In this document: one piece after another, positions 12,523-21,672 of the stretch | Layout: every line of letters starts with the position of its first letter | How positions within the stretch are numbered: the first letter of the stretch is position 1 | Position numbers and translations under genes: made by a program | Virus record (IMG/VR): IMGVR_UViG_3300029319_000178 | Location: 1 to 28,674 of that record | Direction: 5' to 3' (one strand) | Origin: a virus | DNA length: 28,674 bases | The notes under the pieces: model-generated | Told to the model about the DNA's origin: nothing | The model's input: the letters and a program-made list of their open reading frames with translations, nothing else | Databases searched by the model: none

Positions 12523-13445
12523 TACTTGCCCTCCAATGCTGTTACTTTGGTTTCAAGTGTTTCAATACGAGCCATCGCCTCTTGTAGTGCCTTAACTGCT
12601 TTCATGTAGAGAATAGAATACTTAACAGACTTGGTTACAGTTCCAGTGTCTTTCATGTTTTCATCGAAATCTGGATTATCTTTTACGAGACCATTCATCC
12701 CAGATGTTTCTAAGTCTTGAGCAATTACACCAATCTTATTTGGTTTATCTAGTTTGTCATCTTTCAAACTAAAATTTTTAACTTTTATTGCTTTAATATC
12801 ATCCCATTGACTGCTTGCATCTACAATATTTTCTTTTAGTTTTTCATCAGAAATAGAACCATAAGAGCCATTTGTATTTAATACATCACCATCACCCTCA
12901 ACTGAAAATGTCCGTGTACCAGACGGATTTAACCCATGAAAATTCCAGTAAGCATTATTATTAACTTTCGCTAAAAATGCATTTTGTGTAGTGCCACCAC
13001 CATTCACGCTAAATATCGCATTCATAGTGCTTGAGCTACGAACAGTTATTGATTCATTTTGATGAATCCTAAGAATTTCTCCTAAAGACCCTCCAGTAGC
13101 TGTATAGAAAGTTAATTGACCACCATTATCATCACTTCCCCTTTGACCAGATACTTGAGCAACTAATGTCCCAGCTGAATGAAACTGAAGATTGCCTAAA
13201 CCTTGACCATCACTATCCCTGTCTGCCTCAAAAACAATATTCTTTGCTGAATTTCCAGCATTTATGTGAATTACTCCATCATTTGTAGCAGTGCCATTTC
13301 CTAAAGATATATTACCAGACGCATCAACCCTAGCTACTTCACTACCAGCTATCTTTACTGCAACTACATCATTCGTACTTAGGTCAAGACCACTATCATT
13401 ATCGCCAGTTTGATTGACTATTTCATCTACTTCAATTTTGCTCAT
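12522..13445 (-). CDS. tail fibre/spike with Peptidase_S74 intramolecular chaperone
   Basis: This 307-aa protein begins with SKIEVDEIVNQTGDND (attachment motif) and has a beta-rich middle (about 30-195). It ends with an S74 chaperone domain: SDEKLKENI at 199-207 (catalytic Ser199, Lys204), NKIGVIAQDLE at about 236-246, then a heptad coiled coil (about 280-305, MKAVKALQEAMARIETLETKVTALE). S74 domains trimerise fibres and are then cut off by themselves before the Ser, so the mature fibre should end near residue 198. ATGA overlap with the upstream gene. Confidence 0.88.
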   Translation of the reverse strand: MSKIEVDEIVNQTGDNDSGLDLSTNDVVAVKIAGSEVARVDASGNISLGNGTATNDGVIHINAGNSAKNIVFEADRDSDGQGLGNLQFHSAGTLVAQVSGQRGSDDNGGQLTFYTATGGSLGEILRIHQNESITVRSSSTMNAIFSVNGGGTTQNAFLAKVNNNAYWNFHGLNPSGTRTFSVEGDGDVLNTNGSYGSISDEKLKENIVDASSQWDDIKAIKVKNFSLKDDKLDKPNKIGVIAQDLETSGMNGLVKDNPDFDENMKDTGTVTKSVKYSILYMKAVKALQEAMARIETLETKVTALEGK

Positions 13446-13627
13446 ACTACCACCAATATCCCAGACACAGTTACAGTTGCAGTACTGCCAATCGTTATCG
13501 GCCCAGCAACAACAGCATTATTCGTTGCGTCTATTGTGAATGAATTATTTATTGTGTTTTCTACTTGGCGAATAACTGGCTCATAGCTTGTGCCATCCGC
13601 TTGTTTTCCTATGCTATACTCTGACAT
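13442..13627 (-). CDS. hypothetical small virion/tail protein
   Basis: The 61-aa product is predicted from ATG 13627, preceded by GGAG and overlapping the upstream stop (TAATG). An upstream in-frame start at 13681 would lie inside the previous gene without a ribosome site. The protein MSEYSIGKQADGTSYEPVIRQVENTINN... ends with a beta-rich, hydrophobic VTVSGILVVV. It lies between two structural genes, so it is probably a minor virion component. No known family recognised. Confidence 0.6.
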   Translation of the reverse strand: MSEYSIGKQADGTSYEPVIRQVENTINNSFTIDATNNAVVAGPITIGSTATVTVSGILVVV

Positions 13628-13986
13628 TATGTAATCTCCATTATTGACATTGTGACCGATACTTTGTCTGCGACGGAACAATCTATCTGAATTTTGTCAC
13701 CCGTTTCTAAAACGTGTTTACCACCCACTAACGCTTGTTTGCTTTCACCTTGCGCGATCGGTATGTCTTTTTGCAAAAACGTGGTTGTGTTTGTTGCTGC
13801 TCGACCACCGCCCGACGTTGTAGAAACGTGCTTTACGCTAAAGGTGACTTGTGACGTATGCACGTTAGCAATCATCAATCCGATGACTACTGTGGTCGTA
13901 CTCGCTGGTGTTGTGTATAAGTCCTCTGGTGTTCCAGCACTAGCTGGCATAACATCATGACTTACCGATTTAAATGTGTTTGGCAT
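13627..13986 (-). CDS. hypothetical virion protein (beta-sandwich-like)
   Basis: This 119-aa protein is rich in Thr, Val and Ser with alternating beta pattern and no TM. The ribosome site AGGAGA precedes ATG 13986, right after the tail fibre gene. The type (MPNTFKSVSHDVMPASAGTPEDLYTTP) recalls small structural proteins in marine podovirus tail regions, but I cannot name a family. It stands at the boundary of the GATC-free segment: GATC sites reappear inside this gene. Confidence 0.62.
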   Translation of the reverse strand: MPNTFKSVSHDVMPASAGTPEDLYTTPASTTTVVIGLMIANVHTSQVTFSVKHVSTTSGGGRAATNTTTFLQKDIPIAQGESKQALVGGKHVLETGDKIQIDCSVADKVSVTMSIMEIT

Positions 13987-14001
13987 GTATTTTCTCCTTT
14001 A

Positions 14002-15558
14002 TCACCCCAATGCCAGCGCAAGCGCCGTGGCCTCGTCTGTTGTTGCTGCACCAATATCACTCGCTAATTCTGATGCACTCCTACCCTCAATCGATGTACC
14101 ACTTACTCTTAAAAAATCATCGTCAGCGACACCCGACGTAAATGTTGCGACGTTGCCACTGGATATGCCCGATGTTGGAATTTGTGATGTAAGCGCTACA
14201 GTTCCAGCTGTTGCTGGTAGAACTATTGAAATATTGCCCGAAAAATCGGAATGTGCTGGCGCAGTCAGCTGTGCATAGTGCGCGTTAGAACTTTCGCAGT
14301 AAAAACGTATATACGATACAGCGCCACCATTTTTAAGATCAATCGCACCGGTAGATATATCGACGTTACCATCTATTCTTACAACTCCTGTGCCGTTTGG
14401 TGTCAGCGCAATATTACGATTACTTGTCGATACAAGACCATGCGTGACAACATCGAGATCACCGCCAAGCTGCGGTGACGTATCTCCAGCAACAGACGTA
14501 AGTGACGCTTGTGTTGTTATCTGCCAAGCTGATCCGGTGTATACTTTCAGTGCATTAGCTGTTGTGTCGAAAAATAACATGCCTGTGCTTAGCGCATCTC
14601 CGTCGTTGTCCGTTGATGGTTCGCTTGATTTTGATCCCAGGTAAGTATCATCAAAGTTATCGGCGCTAACCGCTGCTGCTGCTGCACTAGCGGCCGCAGC
14701 TGTTGCAGAAGAGGCCGCCTCCGATGCTTTTGTCGTCGCCGTATCTTTGTGGCCGGATGCTGTCGATGCACTCGAGGCCGCTGCCGTTGCGCTGCTTGCC
14801 GCTGCGGTTGCACTACTAGCCGCGTTTGTCGCGCTTGTTGTTGCCGAGGCTGCATCTACAAGTAAATCATACTTGGCGCTGTTTGCATTAGTTGTAAGAG
14901 GTTGTGAACCGGAACTTGTATGCGCTGCGTTGACTATAAATATATTGTTTGTGCTTGTATCTTTGACAATATCACGCTGAACATACGCAGTGCTTGCAGC
15001 CCAATTACCCTGGAACTCGCCTATTTCTTGTGCAATGCTTAGTTCCCCGGAAGTATCGAAAGCAATCAGCTTACTAGCACGATCCGTTGCTGACGTTGTA
15101 AACTCCGTCGAGGTCATTGTATTTGTACGCGATAACTTGAGTGACCGGCCTAATTCTTCGTCATGCTGCTGCACCATACGGACGAGTTTGTCCATATTTG
15201 TTTCAAGGGTTTCTGCTGGAAATGGATCGTTAGCCACTAGATCCATTGTCTGTGTGTTTGCTAGCTCCGATCGTATAACAACTGTTTCGCCAGATTGCGG
15301 CCGTTGATCGGTCACAGAATAATGTGCATCCGACGCATTGCCGGTATTAAACTTAAATAAAATTGTTCCGCCGCTCGATACGCCAGCACCGGTTACGATG
15401 TAATGCGTATTGAGTGTCTTAACTGTTTCTACACCGGTCGAGGATCTTATAATAACTGTTAGATCCGCGTCTGCAAAAATCTTAAAATCATACGCAAAAG
15501 AGTGAGTCGATCCGTTTCCCGAATAACTTTTCGAGATTGTCGTTGTACTAATGGTCAT
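14002..15558 (-). CDS. T7-type tail fibre protein
   Basis: This 518-aa protein has an N-terminal ~150 residues matching the phage_T7_tail domain that docks fibres to the tail: HSFAYDFKIFADADLTVIIRS, ...LNTHYIVTGAGVSSGGTILF, ...ETVVIRSELANTQTMDLVANDPFPAETLETNMDKLVRMVQQHDEELGRSLKL. A long Ala/Ser/Thr-rich rod follows (about 235-300), then beta-rich C-terminal repeats. The C-terminus lacks a recognisable adhesin, and smaller appendage genes lie downstream; they may form the tip. The ribosome site GAGG precedes ATG 15558. Confidence 0.85.
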   Translation of the reverse strand: MTISTTTISKSYSGNGSTHSFAYDFKIFADADLTVIIRSSTGVETVKTLNTHYIVTGAGVSSGGTILFKFNTGNASDAHYSVTDQRPQSGETVVIRSELANTQTMDLVANDPFPAETLETNMDKLVRMVQQHDEELGRSLKLSRTNTMTSTEFTTSATDRASKLIAFDTSGELSIAQEIGEFQGNWAASTAYVQRDIVKDTSTNNIFIVNAAHTSSGSQPLTTNANSAKYDLLVDAASATTSATNAASSATAAASSATAAASSASTASGHKDTATTKASEAASSATAAAASAAAAAVSADNFDDTYLGSKSSEPSTDNDGDALSTGMLFFDTTANALKVYTGSAWQITTQASLTSVAGDTSPQLGGDLDVVTHGLVSTSNRNIALTPNGTGVVRIDGNVDISTGAIDLKNGGAVSYIRFYCESSNAHYAQLTAPAHSDFSGNISIVLPATAGTVALTSQIPTSGISSGNVATFTSGVADDDFLRVSGTSIEGRSASELASDIGAATTDEATALALALG

Positions 15559-15562
15559 GTAT

Positions 15563-18028
15563 TTACCTCGTTAGATTGTCAAATCTTGGGCCGCGTCGTG
15601 GCTCCGTTCTTCCTGGCCTCCACCAATAAGAATTTCCATATAACTTTTTCTGACGTTTTTCTAAGCGCCGCCGCTTTGCACGTATCTTAGGATCTGTCAT
15701 TGTTGACAACTGATCCCAAACTAATCGCTCCATAGCTAACCGGCTATACCACAATGATGCACCAGGTATGTATCGTTTTGTAAAATTTACTGTTTCCGCT
15801 GCAAAGTTTGTATCTTCTCCCTGGGCCAGCTGCAACAAATTGCCGACAGTTAAATTGTTTACATCATTAGCAAACCCTACTACCGGCCCAGCAATCGCTG
15901 TTGCTAGTCCCTGGCCAAAACGATTTACGTTAGAAAATAGAAAGTCACCATACAATCCAAAGCCACCGGATGCCATAAGAGCATGGCCCCAAAACTTAGG
16001 ATCGTCCATTGGTCTAGGATCCCGGCCTTTCGCAAGCTCTTTCATTTGTATGCCAAAAGCTGCCAACACTGTACCGCCGATAATAAACTGTGCTAGGTAT
16101 CCAGCTTTTTTATTGTTCTTTAACTCTGCAACACCACGAAATAAATGTGTGTTCATAATCGTGACACCAAAGTTTTTATACATGGCAAAGGATCGTAAGA
16201 TCTCACCGCCGATCTCGCCTGGCTGCGTATTACCTAACAACACTCCTCGAGAACGCAGCGATCCGGTAGGAACAGCAAATTCTGTTTCCGTATTAATCAT
16301 TTCTAAAATTCTTGTGCCTAGTCGCTCTGCCTCTCCAGCATCAATATCAGTACGCTCAATTAGCTTTTGTACGTCAAAGAATGTTGCACCCTCATATTCG
16401 AGCAATTCTGTCTGACGTATTACTTCCCAATCTGCCGGACTGAAACCATACCGCTCAAATGCACCGCGTACACCTTTGTCTAACTGTGCAAAAGGTTTAT
16501 CGACGCTATCAGCTAATGTACCTAGAAACTGTTGACCGAAGGCCCATCGACCAGCTTGTGTCCAGGGAGATAATAAAGATCCGCGCATTACCAGGTCGCT
16601 AATACGTCGTGTGATCTCCGGCCCACTTATCTCGCCTATGTAACGCATTTGTGCCGAGGCGATTGTTGTCCAATGATCGGCAATCAATCCTAATCGTGTC
16701 GCAAGTTTACCCCTCTCTTTCGCTTTCATAGGATTCATAAACTTTATGACCTGGTTGAGAGTGTTTACCTGGGGCAAGCCATTAAATTTTCGTGCTAACG
16801 ATGCACTATTTAGATCTGTTATCGCTGTAAAAAATGTTGCTCCTAACTGTGCAGCTGTTAGTAAGTTTCGTAATCCAGCAAAGCCGTTTGCGAAAACACC
16901 GCTTATAGGTGCATTAAGTGTTCCCATATGCGCCCGGTACAATGTATCTATTTTTGCTGACGCTCTGTTTGCTCTGCTTTCTCCCTCGCCCGTTTCCGCA
17001 ACTCGTTTTCGCAGCGCTGTTTTTATAGCATTAATAGTCGTAACCGGGTTTGGCCCTAGAACTTCCATCATAGCAATATCGCGTGATAACGACGTAATAT
17101 GCGTAATCATTGTATCAAAAGCGTTGACGTTACCAAACTCTTGTTGGTACTCAAGCCAGCTATCGCCGTTTTTAAATTTGAGAAAACGATGATCTTGTCG
17201 TCGATTAGCCATCGACCGGCCTTGCATTGCACCGCCAGCCTTTACTTTGTTTAATCCATCTTGCGTTATAGTTGTATATACATCATTAAGAACGATACGT
17301 AATCTAGCCTCGTTAAAAGCTAGACCGGTTTGCTCGTCTATCATTCCCTCGATATCAAGCTTTGCGATCGTAAAATCGACCCACTCATCACGCGATTTCT
17401 TACGGATCCGAACGGCATCGTGAACTTGTGGCATACCCCAATTGCGTAACTTAGGTATTGCACCCCCAGCTGCATTAAATCTTTTACGCAGCATATCTGT
17501 TGTTTGTGTCCAGGCATCCGCCATTTCTCTAGCAGCCGTATCGCCGGTGTTTTCACCAAACAACTCACGCACCATGTTTTTTTGTTTTGCTTTTTGCTGC
17601 GTTTCTCCAAAAATGTTTCTTTTAAATGAGGCTAGTATTTCATCCATTCTTTTAAATGCGATGCTTTTTATTGCCTCTGCTCTGCTTTCTACAGACGAAA
17701 ACTTTTGATCGCGTACATGGCCAAGTAAATTTACCGCTGCATCCGCTGGATCCTGGCGGCCAAATGGTGTTCTGTGTGTGTCCAGGATCTGCTCGATCTC
17801 TTGCCATTTACGTGCTTGCAGTAGTTTTTTTCTGCGTGTTTCGTGTTTTTGTCGCCGGATCGTTGCTAGAGTGTCGGCTGCGGCTCGAGCATCCGCTGGA
17901 GCATTTGCCATATTTCCTCGATACTCCCCGGAAAGCTGCTCAAACATTGTATTGATTTCGTTAGCATCTTCTTCCCTTATCAATCCCTCTTGAACACCAT
18001 CATTTATGCAGCTTTGAAACGTACTCAT
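15563..18028 (-). CDS. internal virion / DNA-ejection protein
   Basis: This 821-aa protein is predicted to start at ATG 18028 (ATGA overlap with the previous stop); a TTG nine bases upstream is less likely. It has a helical, charged N-terminal region with many Arg/Lys (about 40-100), a long helical body, amphipathic or hydrophobic segments near 630-720, and a basic C-terminal tail (about 790-815). Order after the gp14/gp15-like and polyvalent genes and before the fibre equals T7 gene 16. Block YIPGASLWYSRLAMERLVWDQL near the C-terminus is characteristic of such podovirus proteins. No lytic transglycosylase motif is seen. Likely forms the trans-envelope conduit. Confidence 0.72.
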   Translation of the reverse strand: MSTFQSCINDGVQEGLIREEDANEINTMFEQLSGEYRGNMANAPADARAAADTLATIRRQKHETRRKKLLQARKWQEIEQILDTHRTPFGRQDPADAAVNLLGHVRDQKFSSVESRAEAIKSIAFKRMDEILASFKRNIFGETQQKAKQKNMVRELFGENTGDTAAREMADAWTQTTDMLRKRFNAAGGAIPKLRNWGMPQVHDAVRIRKKSRDEWVDFTIAKLDIEGMIDEQTGLAFNEARLRIVLNDVYTTITQDGLNKVKAGGAMQGRSMANRRQDHRFLKFKNGDSWLEYQQEFGNVNAFDTMITHITSLSRDIAMMEVLGPNPVTTINAIKTALRKRVAETGEGESRANRASAKIDTLYRAHMGTLNAPISGVFANGFAGLRNLLTAAQLGATFFTAITDLNSASLARKFNGLPQVNTLNQVIKFMNPMKAKERGKLATRLGLIADHWTTIASAQMRYIGEISGPEITRRISDLVMRGSLLSPWTQAGRWAFGQQFLGTLADSVDKPFAQLDKGVRGAFERYGFSPADWEVIRQTELLEYEGATFFDVQKLIERTDIDAGEAERLGTRILEMINTETEFAVPTGSLRSRGVLLGNTQPGEIGGEILRSFAMYKNFGVTIMNTHLFRGVAELKNNKKAGYLAQFIIGGTVLAAFGIQMKELAKGRDPRPMDDPKFWGHALMASGGFGLYGDFLFSNVNRFGQGLATAIAGPVVGFANDVNNLTVGNLLQLAQGEDTNFAAETVNFTKRYIPGASLWYSRLAMERLVWDQLSTMTDPKIRAKRRRLEKRQKKLYGNSYWWRPGRTEPRRGPRFDNLTR

Positions 18029-21000
18029 TTTACGCAATACCCCATCCGCTCGATCATTTTATTCTCATAATCGATCTCGTCTTTTATCTGTCGCATTGTT
18101 TGATTTACAACTGTAATATCGCCCGTGGCCGGATCTGTTACCTGGCCGACCGGAACTTCATAATCTAGTTGCTGGTCTGTAACTTCTTCGCTATCTCTAA
18201 GACTTGCTGTTTCGCCCTCGGCGAGTTCGCTCTCTGGATCCCTCGTTCCTCCGCCGCGTCGTAATCGAATATCAGTGTCTTTGACGACTTCTCTTGTATC
18301 TTCGATGAGGACTTTGCCTTCGTCGATTTCGCCGTTGTTGTCGATTCTTGTGTAGCCATCAGCTTTCCCTTGTTGTTTGAGCGTGTCGTATGTTTTACCA
18401 GGATTATCACCCACTTGACGAACATAGTCTGGATTTATTAATCGTCCGGTCTTAACAAAACGCATAAACATTCTGTTTCTTGCATTACTATAAGTAACAG
18501 ACATATCAACTAAATCAACAGAATATCCCTTTTCTTTAAGCTTTGTAATAAGTCTTTCTATTGATCCAGGACTGCCGCCGACTTTTGGTATTACGACATT
18601 ATCACCAAATTCTAACGCAAGATTGAGTACTCGCTCTGCAATATCGCTGCTTTCTTCATGTACTGCGTTTGCTCCTATGCCGCCCTCGTACTCCGGTATT
18701 AATTTTTTTGCCTCGTCACTATCAATAATAGCTGCGTTCATCTTACGTGCTATGGGATTTGCAAGCGTTGATTTGCCGGCAGCTGGTGGCCCCAAGACAA
18801 TAGCAGCACGTCTATTTTGATTTATATACTGACCTTGTGGAAGATCTAATCCATCGTCTTTCCAGGCCATATTTCTTGCGCCACGATATAAAGCAGCGAT
18901 CGCGTCAGCATACCCAAGTATTTCATCTTCAATCTCAACTCCCATTTTCTGAAGAGATTTTGTATTAAATACTCTCGATGTTTCAAAAGCCTCTGTTCCA
19001 TAACCAGGCAAAGTCGTCGTGTCTGTTTTGGATTGGGCCTCCTCTATAGCTTTTGTAACCGCCGGATGTGCATCAACTGTAGCCTCGTCAGCACCCTCTT
19101 CTAATATCCGCCCCAGGTCGTTTCGTAATTCATCGTCAGATTGAAAAGCCTCGCGCGGTGTTTTAGGCGGCGGCTCCTGGAACATATCGGCTGTTAGCTG
19201 ATCCATTTGCTGCGTGGATCCTGGGCCGGCTGCAACGTCGAATGATTCTAAACTTTGCTCAATTGTGCTTGCTGGTACTTCGCCGTTCTGCGGCGGAGCA
19301 TTGATAGCGCGTCCTGGATTGCTAGGGATTTCCCCAAAGAAATCGCCTCTGTCAACTGCTCCTCGGACAGACTCGACAAAGCTGTCTGTAGCCGCTGCAA
19401 ATTTTCCATCTCGTTTGGCGGCTTTGGCGGCAGCTGTGAGGTCGTCGCTGAGTTGTCCTCTTCTGTTTGCAAGCGTTTGGATGAGGTCGATCGCTTCTGC
19501 GTCTTTCTGGATTTTTTGCTCATTCGCACTCCTTGCCAGCTTATTGCCAGCTGACTCAAACTTTGTTTGGTTACGTACTATAGTATTAAATGCGCTTTTA
19601 TCACGCTGCAATATTTTTATTGCGTTATCGAGAACCTTTGCTCTTTCAAAATATAAGCTTTCTTCTTCTAATTTGTCGCCAAACAAACTCTCCTGGTTGA
19701 CCTTTTCTGTGCCGCTATCCATAACTTGCCTGGTGACAGCCTCTGTCTGCACGTCGTTTTCCGGCTTCACTTTGGCAATAACATTCATTGCAGCACGCTG
19801 CATTGTGCCATCATCCGGAATCATTCGGCCCACTACGCTAGCTTGTTGTGGTGAAACAAGGCCATTCTTAAATAATCCAAATGCCTCGTCGTCCTCGATG
19901 TTGACTATGTTACGTGCCATGCGTACCAGGGCAGATCGTGGCGGCAACTCACCAAAGAGTTTTTTATCACCACGTAAAACCTTTACAGCATCAAGAACAG
20001 TACCGGTTCCCTCGGCAATATTTTTCATAGCAGCAACGACCATTGCTTGCTCTCTTGATATGCCGTCTTTTTCACGCAAGACAGATCCTAGAAGAAATAC
20101 ATCCTGGCTAGGATCCTGGCTTTTTATACGTTTTGCTAGACCTAATCGCTGGTGTCCATCTGCTATAAAGAACTTACCATCAGCTTGCTCGTAAACGACC
20201 ACTGTACCAGCTTTGATCGGATCCCACTTTTTAACGTCTTTTAACCTTTCTGTAACACCAAACTCGTCACCGCCCTCTTTGAACTGAAACGCTTTTGCAT
20301 CGACGTTCAGTTCGTCTACCTCGAACCTAGACACAACATCATTTATTGTTGCTCTCGGCTTTACTTTGGGTTGTGCCTCTAATTGTGTTTCCAGATCTTT
20401 CTTCTGTTCGTTAAGAACTGTAAGTATTTGTTTTGCATCATCTAAGTTTTTCTTAGACTCAAGTGCATCTATTCTTCGTGCTGCGTCATTGAAATCATCG
20501 TATGTTAGCTCTCTAGTTTTTCCTAACTGATCTAACTCAAATGCGATCGCCTCTTCTTCTTCTTTGAATTGTTGTTGAAAAAGATCTCTTGCCTCTTCTA
20601 TTTGTTTTATTTCTTTGTTAATTTCGTCTAAATTTGCTGCACCCTGGCCAGGATTTGCTTGTTTTTGTATCTCAGCTTTTGTTACACCGCTTGCCGGCTG
20701 GTCATCTATACCAGGTAACACACCATCATTCACAGCATCATCGACCGCATCCATCCTATTTAAATGCTCATCAACATCATTTATAGGCTTGTTTGCAAAC
20801 GTATTTTCGATCTCATCGACCATATCTGCCGCTGTATCGGCCGTTTGACTAAATCTTTGACCGACAGACTGATGAGCGCTTTTCATGGCCTCATAGCCTT
20901 TTTTTGCCTGGTTGACAGTAAGTTTAACTGTGTCACCTCCGACCTTAAAAGCAAGAGGAAACGCAGCGGATAATGCTGCTGCCGCTCCTACGTTTGTAGC

Positions 21001-21672
21001 AAAAGTTTCCCAGGTATAAGGCAAATCCAAAGTTTTGTACCAATCTTGCACCTCGGCTTGTATCAACGCTTCACTTGTGCCGCCTATGATTGCCTCACGA
21101 AACATCAATCCATACAATGTTTTTAGACCAGGCATAATCATGCCGGTTCCTATGGTAGATTGAATAACCGGATCATTAAGAGATCCAACAGCTGCACCGG
21201 AAAACTGACCTAACCATTTTTTCCAATCATTAGATCGCGCAGCAATCGCGTCGTTTTCTTCCGCTCTGTTTTGCGCCAGCTTGATTGCACGATCCATTAT
21301 GAAATCGTGTGTAAGCTGCTCAAACTCGACACCTAAAGTTTCGGTATTATTTTTTGCAAAATCTATAATTTGTTCAACATCGTGCCGATATTTAAATTGA
21401 TTAGTGCCGTGTGTTGCACCACCACTAAATATACCTTTGTTCAAGTGCTTGGCTGGATTAGAAAACTCTTGACCGGTCTTTCTTTGTATCTCATCTATAA
21501 ATGGTTGCCAGGCATCTTCTAGCATAACAGCACGAGAGTTTGAGTTACCTCTTGCTCTTTGATCCTCTCTCGATGCAGAATAGTTTTGCATGAAAGATGA
21601 TTGCGCCTCAGACGTGCCAGCTATTTTGTCAAGATACGATCGACTTCTATATTTTTGAAATATCGCGCTCAT
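18025..21672 (-). CDS. giant polyvalent virion protein with ParB-like and Zeta-toxin-like domains
   Basis: This 1215-aa protein occupies an ejected internal protein slot. Residues 1-300 are helical with amphipathic/hydrophobic stretches (about 158-190, 225-245), as in podovirus ejection proteins. A coiled coil spans about 345-435. A ParB/sulfiredoxin-like domain covers about 445-570, with IADGHQRLGLAKR at 503-515. Residues 950-1135 form a Zeta-toxin-type kinase: Walker A GPPAAGKST (961-969), IIDSDEAKKLIPEY (982-995), AVHEESSDIAERVLNLAL (1003-1020). Zeta toxins phosphorylate UDP-GlcNAc or small nucleotide substrates. Such mixed proteins match the published idea of 'polyvalent' proteins delivered with phage DNA. 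Overlaps both neighbours by ATGA. Delivery and enzymatic activity are inferred. Confidence 0.82.
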   Translation of the reverse strand: MSAIFQKYRSRSYLDKIAGTSEAQSSFMQNYSASREDQRARGNSNSRAVMLEDAWQPFIDEIQRKTGQEFSNPAKHLNKGIFSGGATHGTNQFKYRHDVEQIIDFAKNNTETLGVEFEQLTHDFIMDRAIKLAQNRAEENDAIAARSNDWKKWLGQFSGAAVGSLNDPVIQSTIGTGMIMPGLKTLYGLMFREAIIGGTSEALIQAEVQDWYKTLDLPYTWETFATNVGAAAALSAAFPLAFKVGGDTVKLTVNQAKKGYEAMKSAHQSVGQRFSQTADTAADMVDEIENTFANKPINDVDEHLNRMDAVDDAVNDGVLPGIDDQPASGVTKAEIQKQANPGQGAANLDEINKEIKQIEEARDLFQQQFKEEEEAIAFELDQLGKTRELTYDDFNDAARRIDALESKKNLDDAKQILTVLNEQKKDLETQLEAQPKVKPRATINDVVSRFEVDELNVDAKAFQFKEGGDEFGVTERLKDVKKWDPIKAGTVVVYEQADGKFFIADGHQRLGLAKRIKSQDPSQDVFLLGSVLREKDGISREQAMVVAAMKNIAEGTGTVLDAVKVLRGDKKLFGELPPRSALVRMARNIVNIEDDEAFGLFKNGLVSPQQASVVGRMIPDDGTMQRAAMNVIAKVKPENDVQTEAVTRQVMDSGTEKVNQESLFGDKLEEESLYFERAKVLDNAIKILQRDKSAFNTIVRNQTKFESAGNKLARSANEQKIQKDAEAIDLIQTLANRRGQLSDDLTAAAKAAKRDGKFAAATDSFVESVRGAVDRGDFFGEIPSNPGRAINAPPQNGEVPASTIEQSLESFDVAAGPGSTQQMDQLTADMFQEPPPKTPREAFQSDDELRNDLGRILEEGADEATVDAHPAVTKAIEEAQSKTDTTTLPGYGTEAFETSRVFNTKSLQKMGVEIEDEILGYADAIAALYRGARNMAWKDDGLDLPQGQYINQNRRAAIVLGPPAAGKSTLANPIARKMNAAIIDSDEAKKLIPEYEGGIGANAVHEESSDIAERVLNLALEFGDNVVIPKVGGSPGSIERLITKLKEKGYSVDLVDMSVTYSNARNRMFMRFVKTGRLINPDYVRQVGDNPGKTYDTLKQQGKADGYTRIDNNGEIDEGKVLIEDTREVVKDTDIRLRRGGGTRDPESELAEGETASLRDSEEVTDQQLDYEVPVGQVTDPATGDITVVNQTMRQIKDEIDYENKMIERMGYCVK
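19248..19523 (-). CDS. possible nested gene inside the polyvalent ORF (91 aa)
   Basis: In another frame within the polyvalent gene (its residues ~717-808), an ATG at 19523 follows AAGGAG at 19529-19534 with ideal 5-nt spacing. The product begins MSKKSRKTQKRS, is basic at the N-terminus and ends in a helical segment (LSSLSEEQLTEAISLGKSLAIQDALSMLRRR). The host frame here is a low-complexity linker between the ParB-like and Zeta-like domains, so dual coding is tolerable. It could encode a small regulator or antitoxin of the Zeta domain; equally it may be chance. Confidence 0.35.
   Translation of the reverse strand: MSKKSRKTQKRSTSSKRLQTEEDNSATTSQLPPKPPNEMENLQRLQTALSSLSEEQLTEAISLGKSLAIQDALSMLRRRTAKYQQAQLSKV

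Noticed and set aside
15768-16415. 215-aa plus-strand ORF antisense to the internal virion gene
   Set aside because: Antisense shadow with no translation signal, within a continuous late operon on the other strand.
18165-18359. second nested ORF (64 aa, MATQESTTTAKS...) in the polyvalent gene
   Set aside because: Ribosome site is weak (GGGAAAG) and the Thr/Lys/Ser-rich product looks like a shifted reading of a charged linker. Kept only as a side remark.
19214-20194. 326-aa plus-strand ORF antisense to the polyvalent gene
   Set aside because: No ribosome site, Ser/Ala/Leu-rich composition typical of an antisense shadow, and it opposes a gene with recognisable domains.
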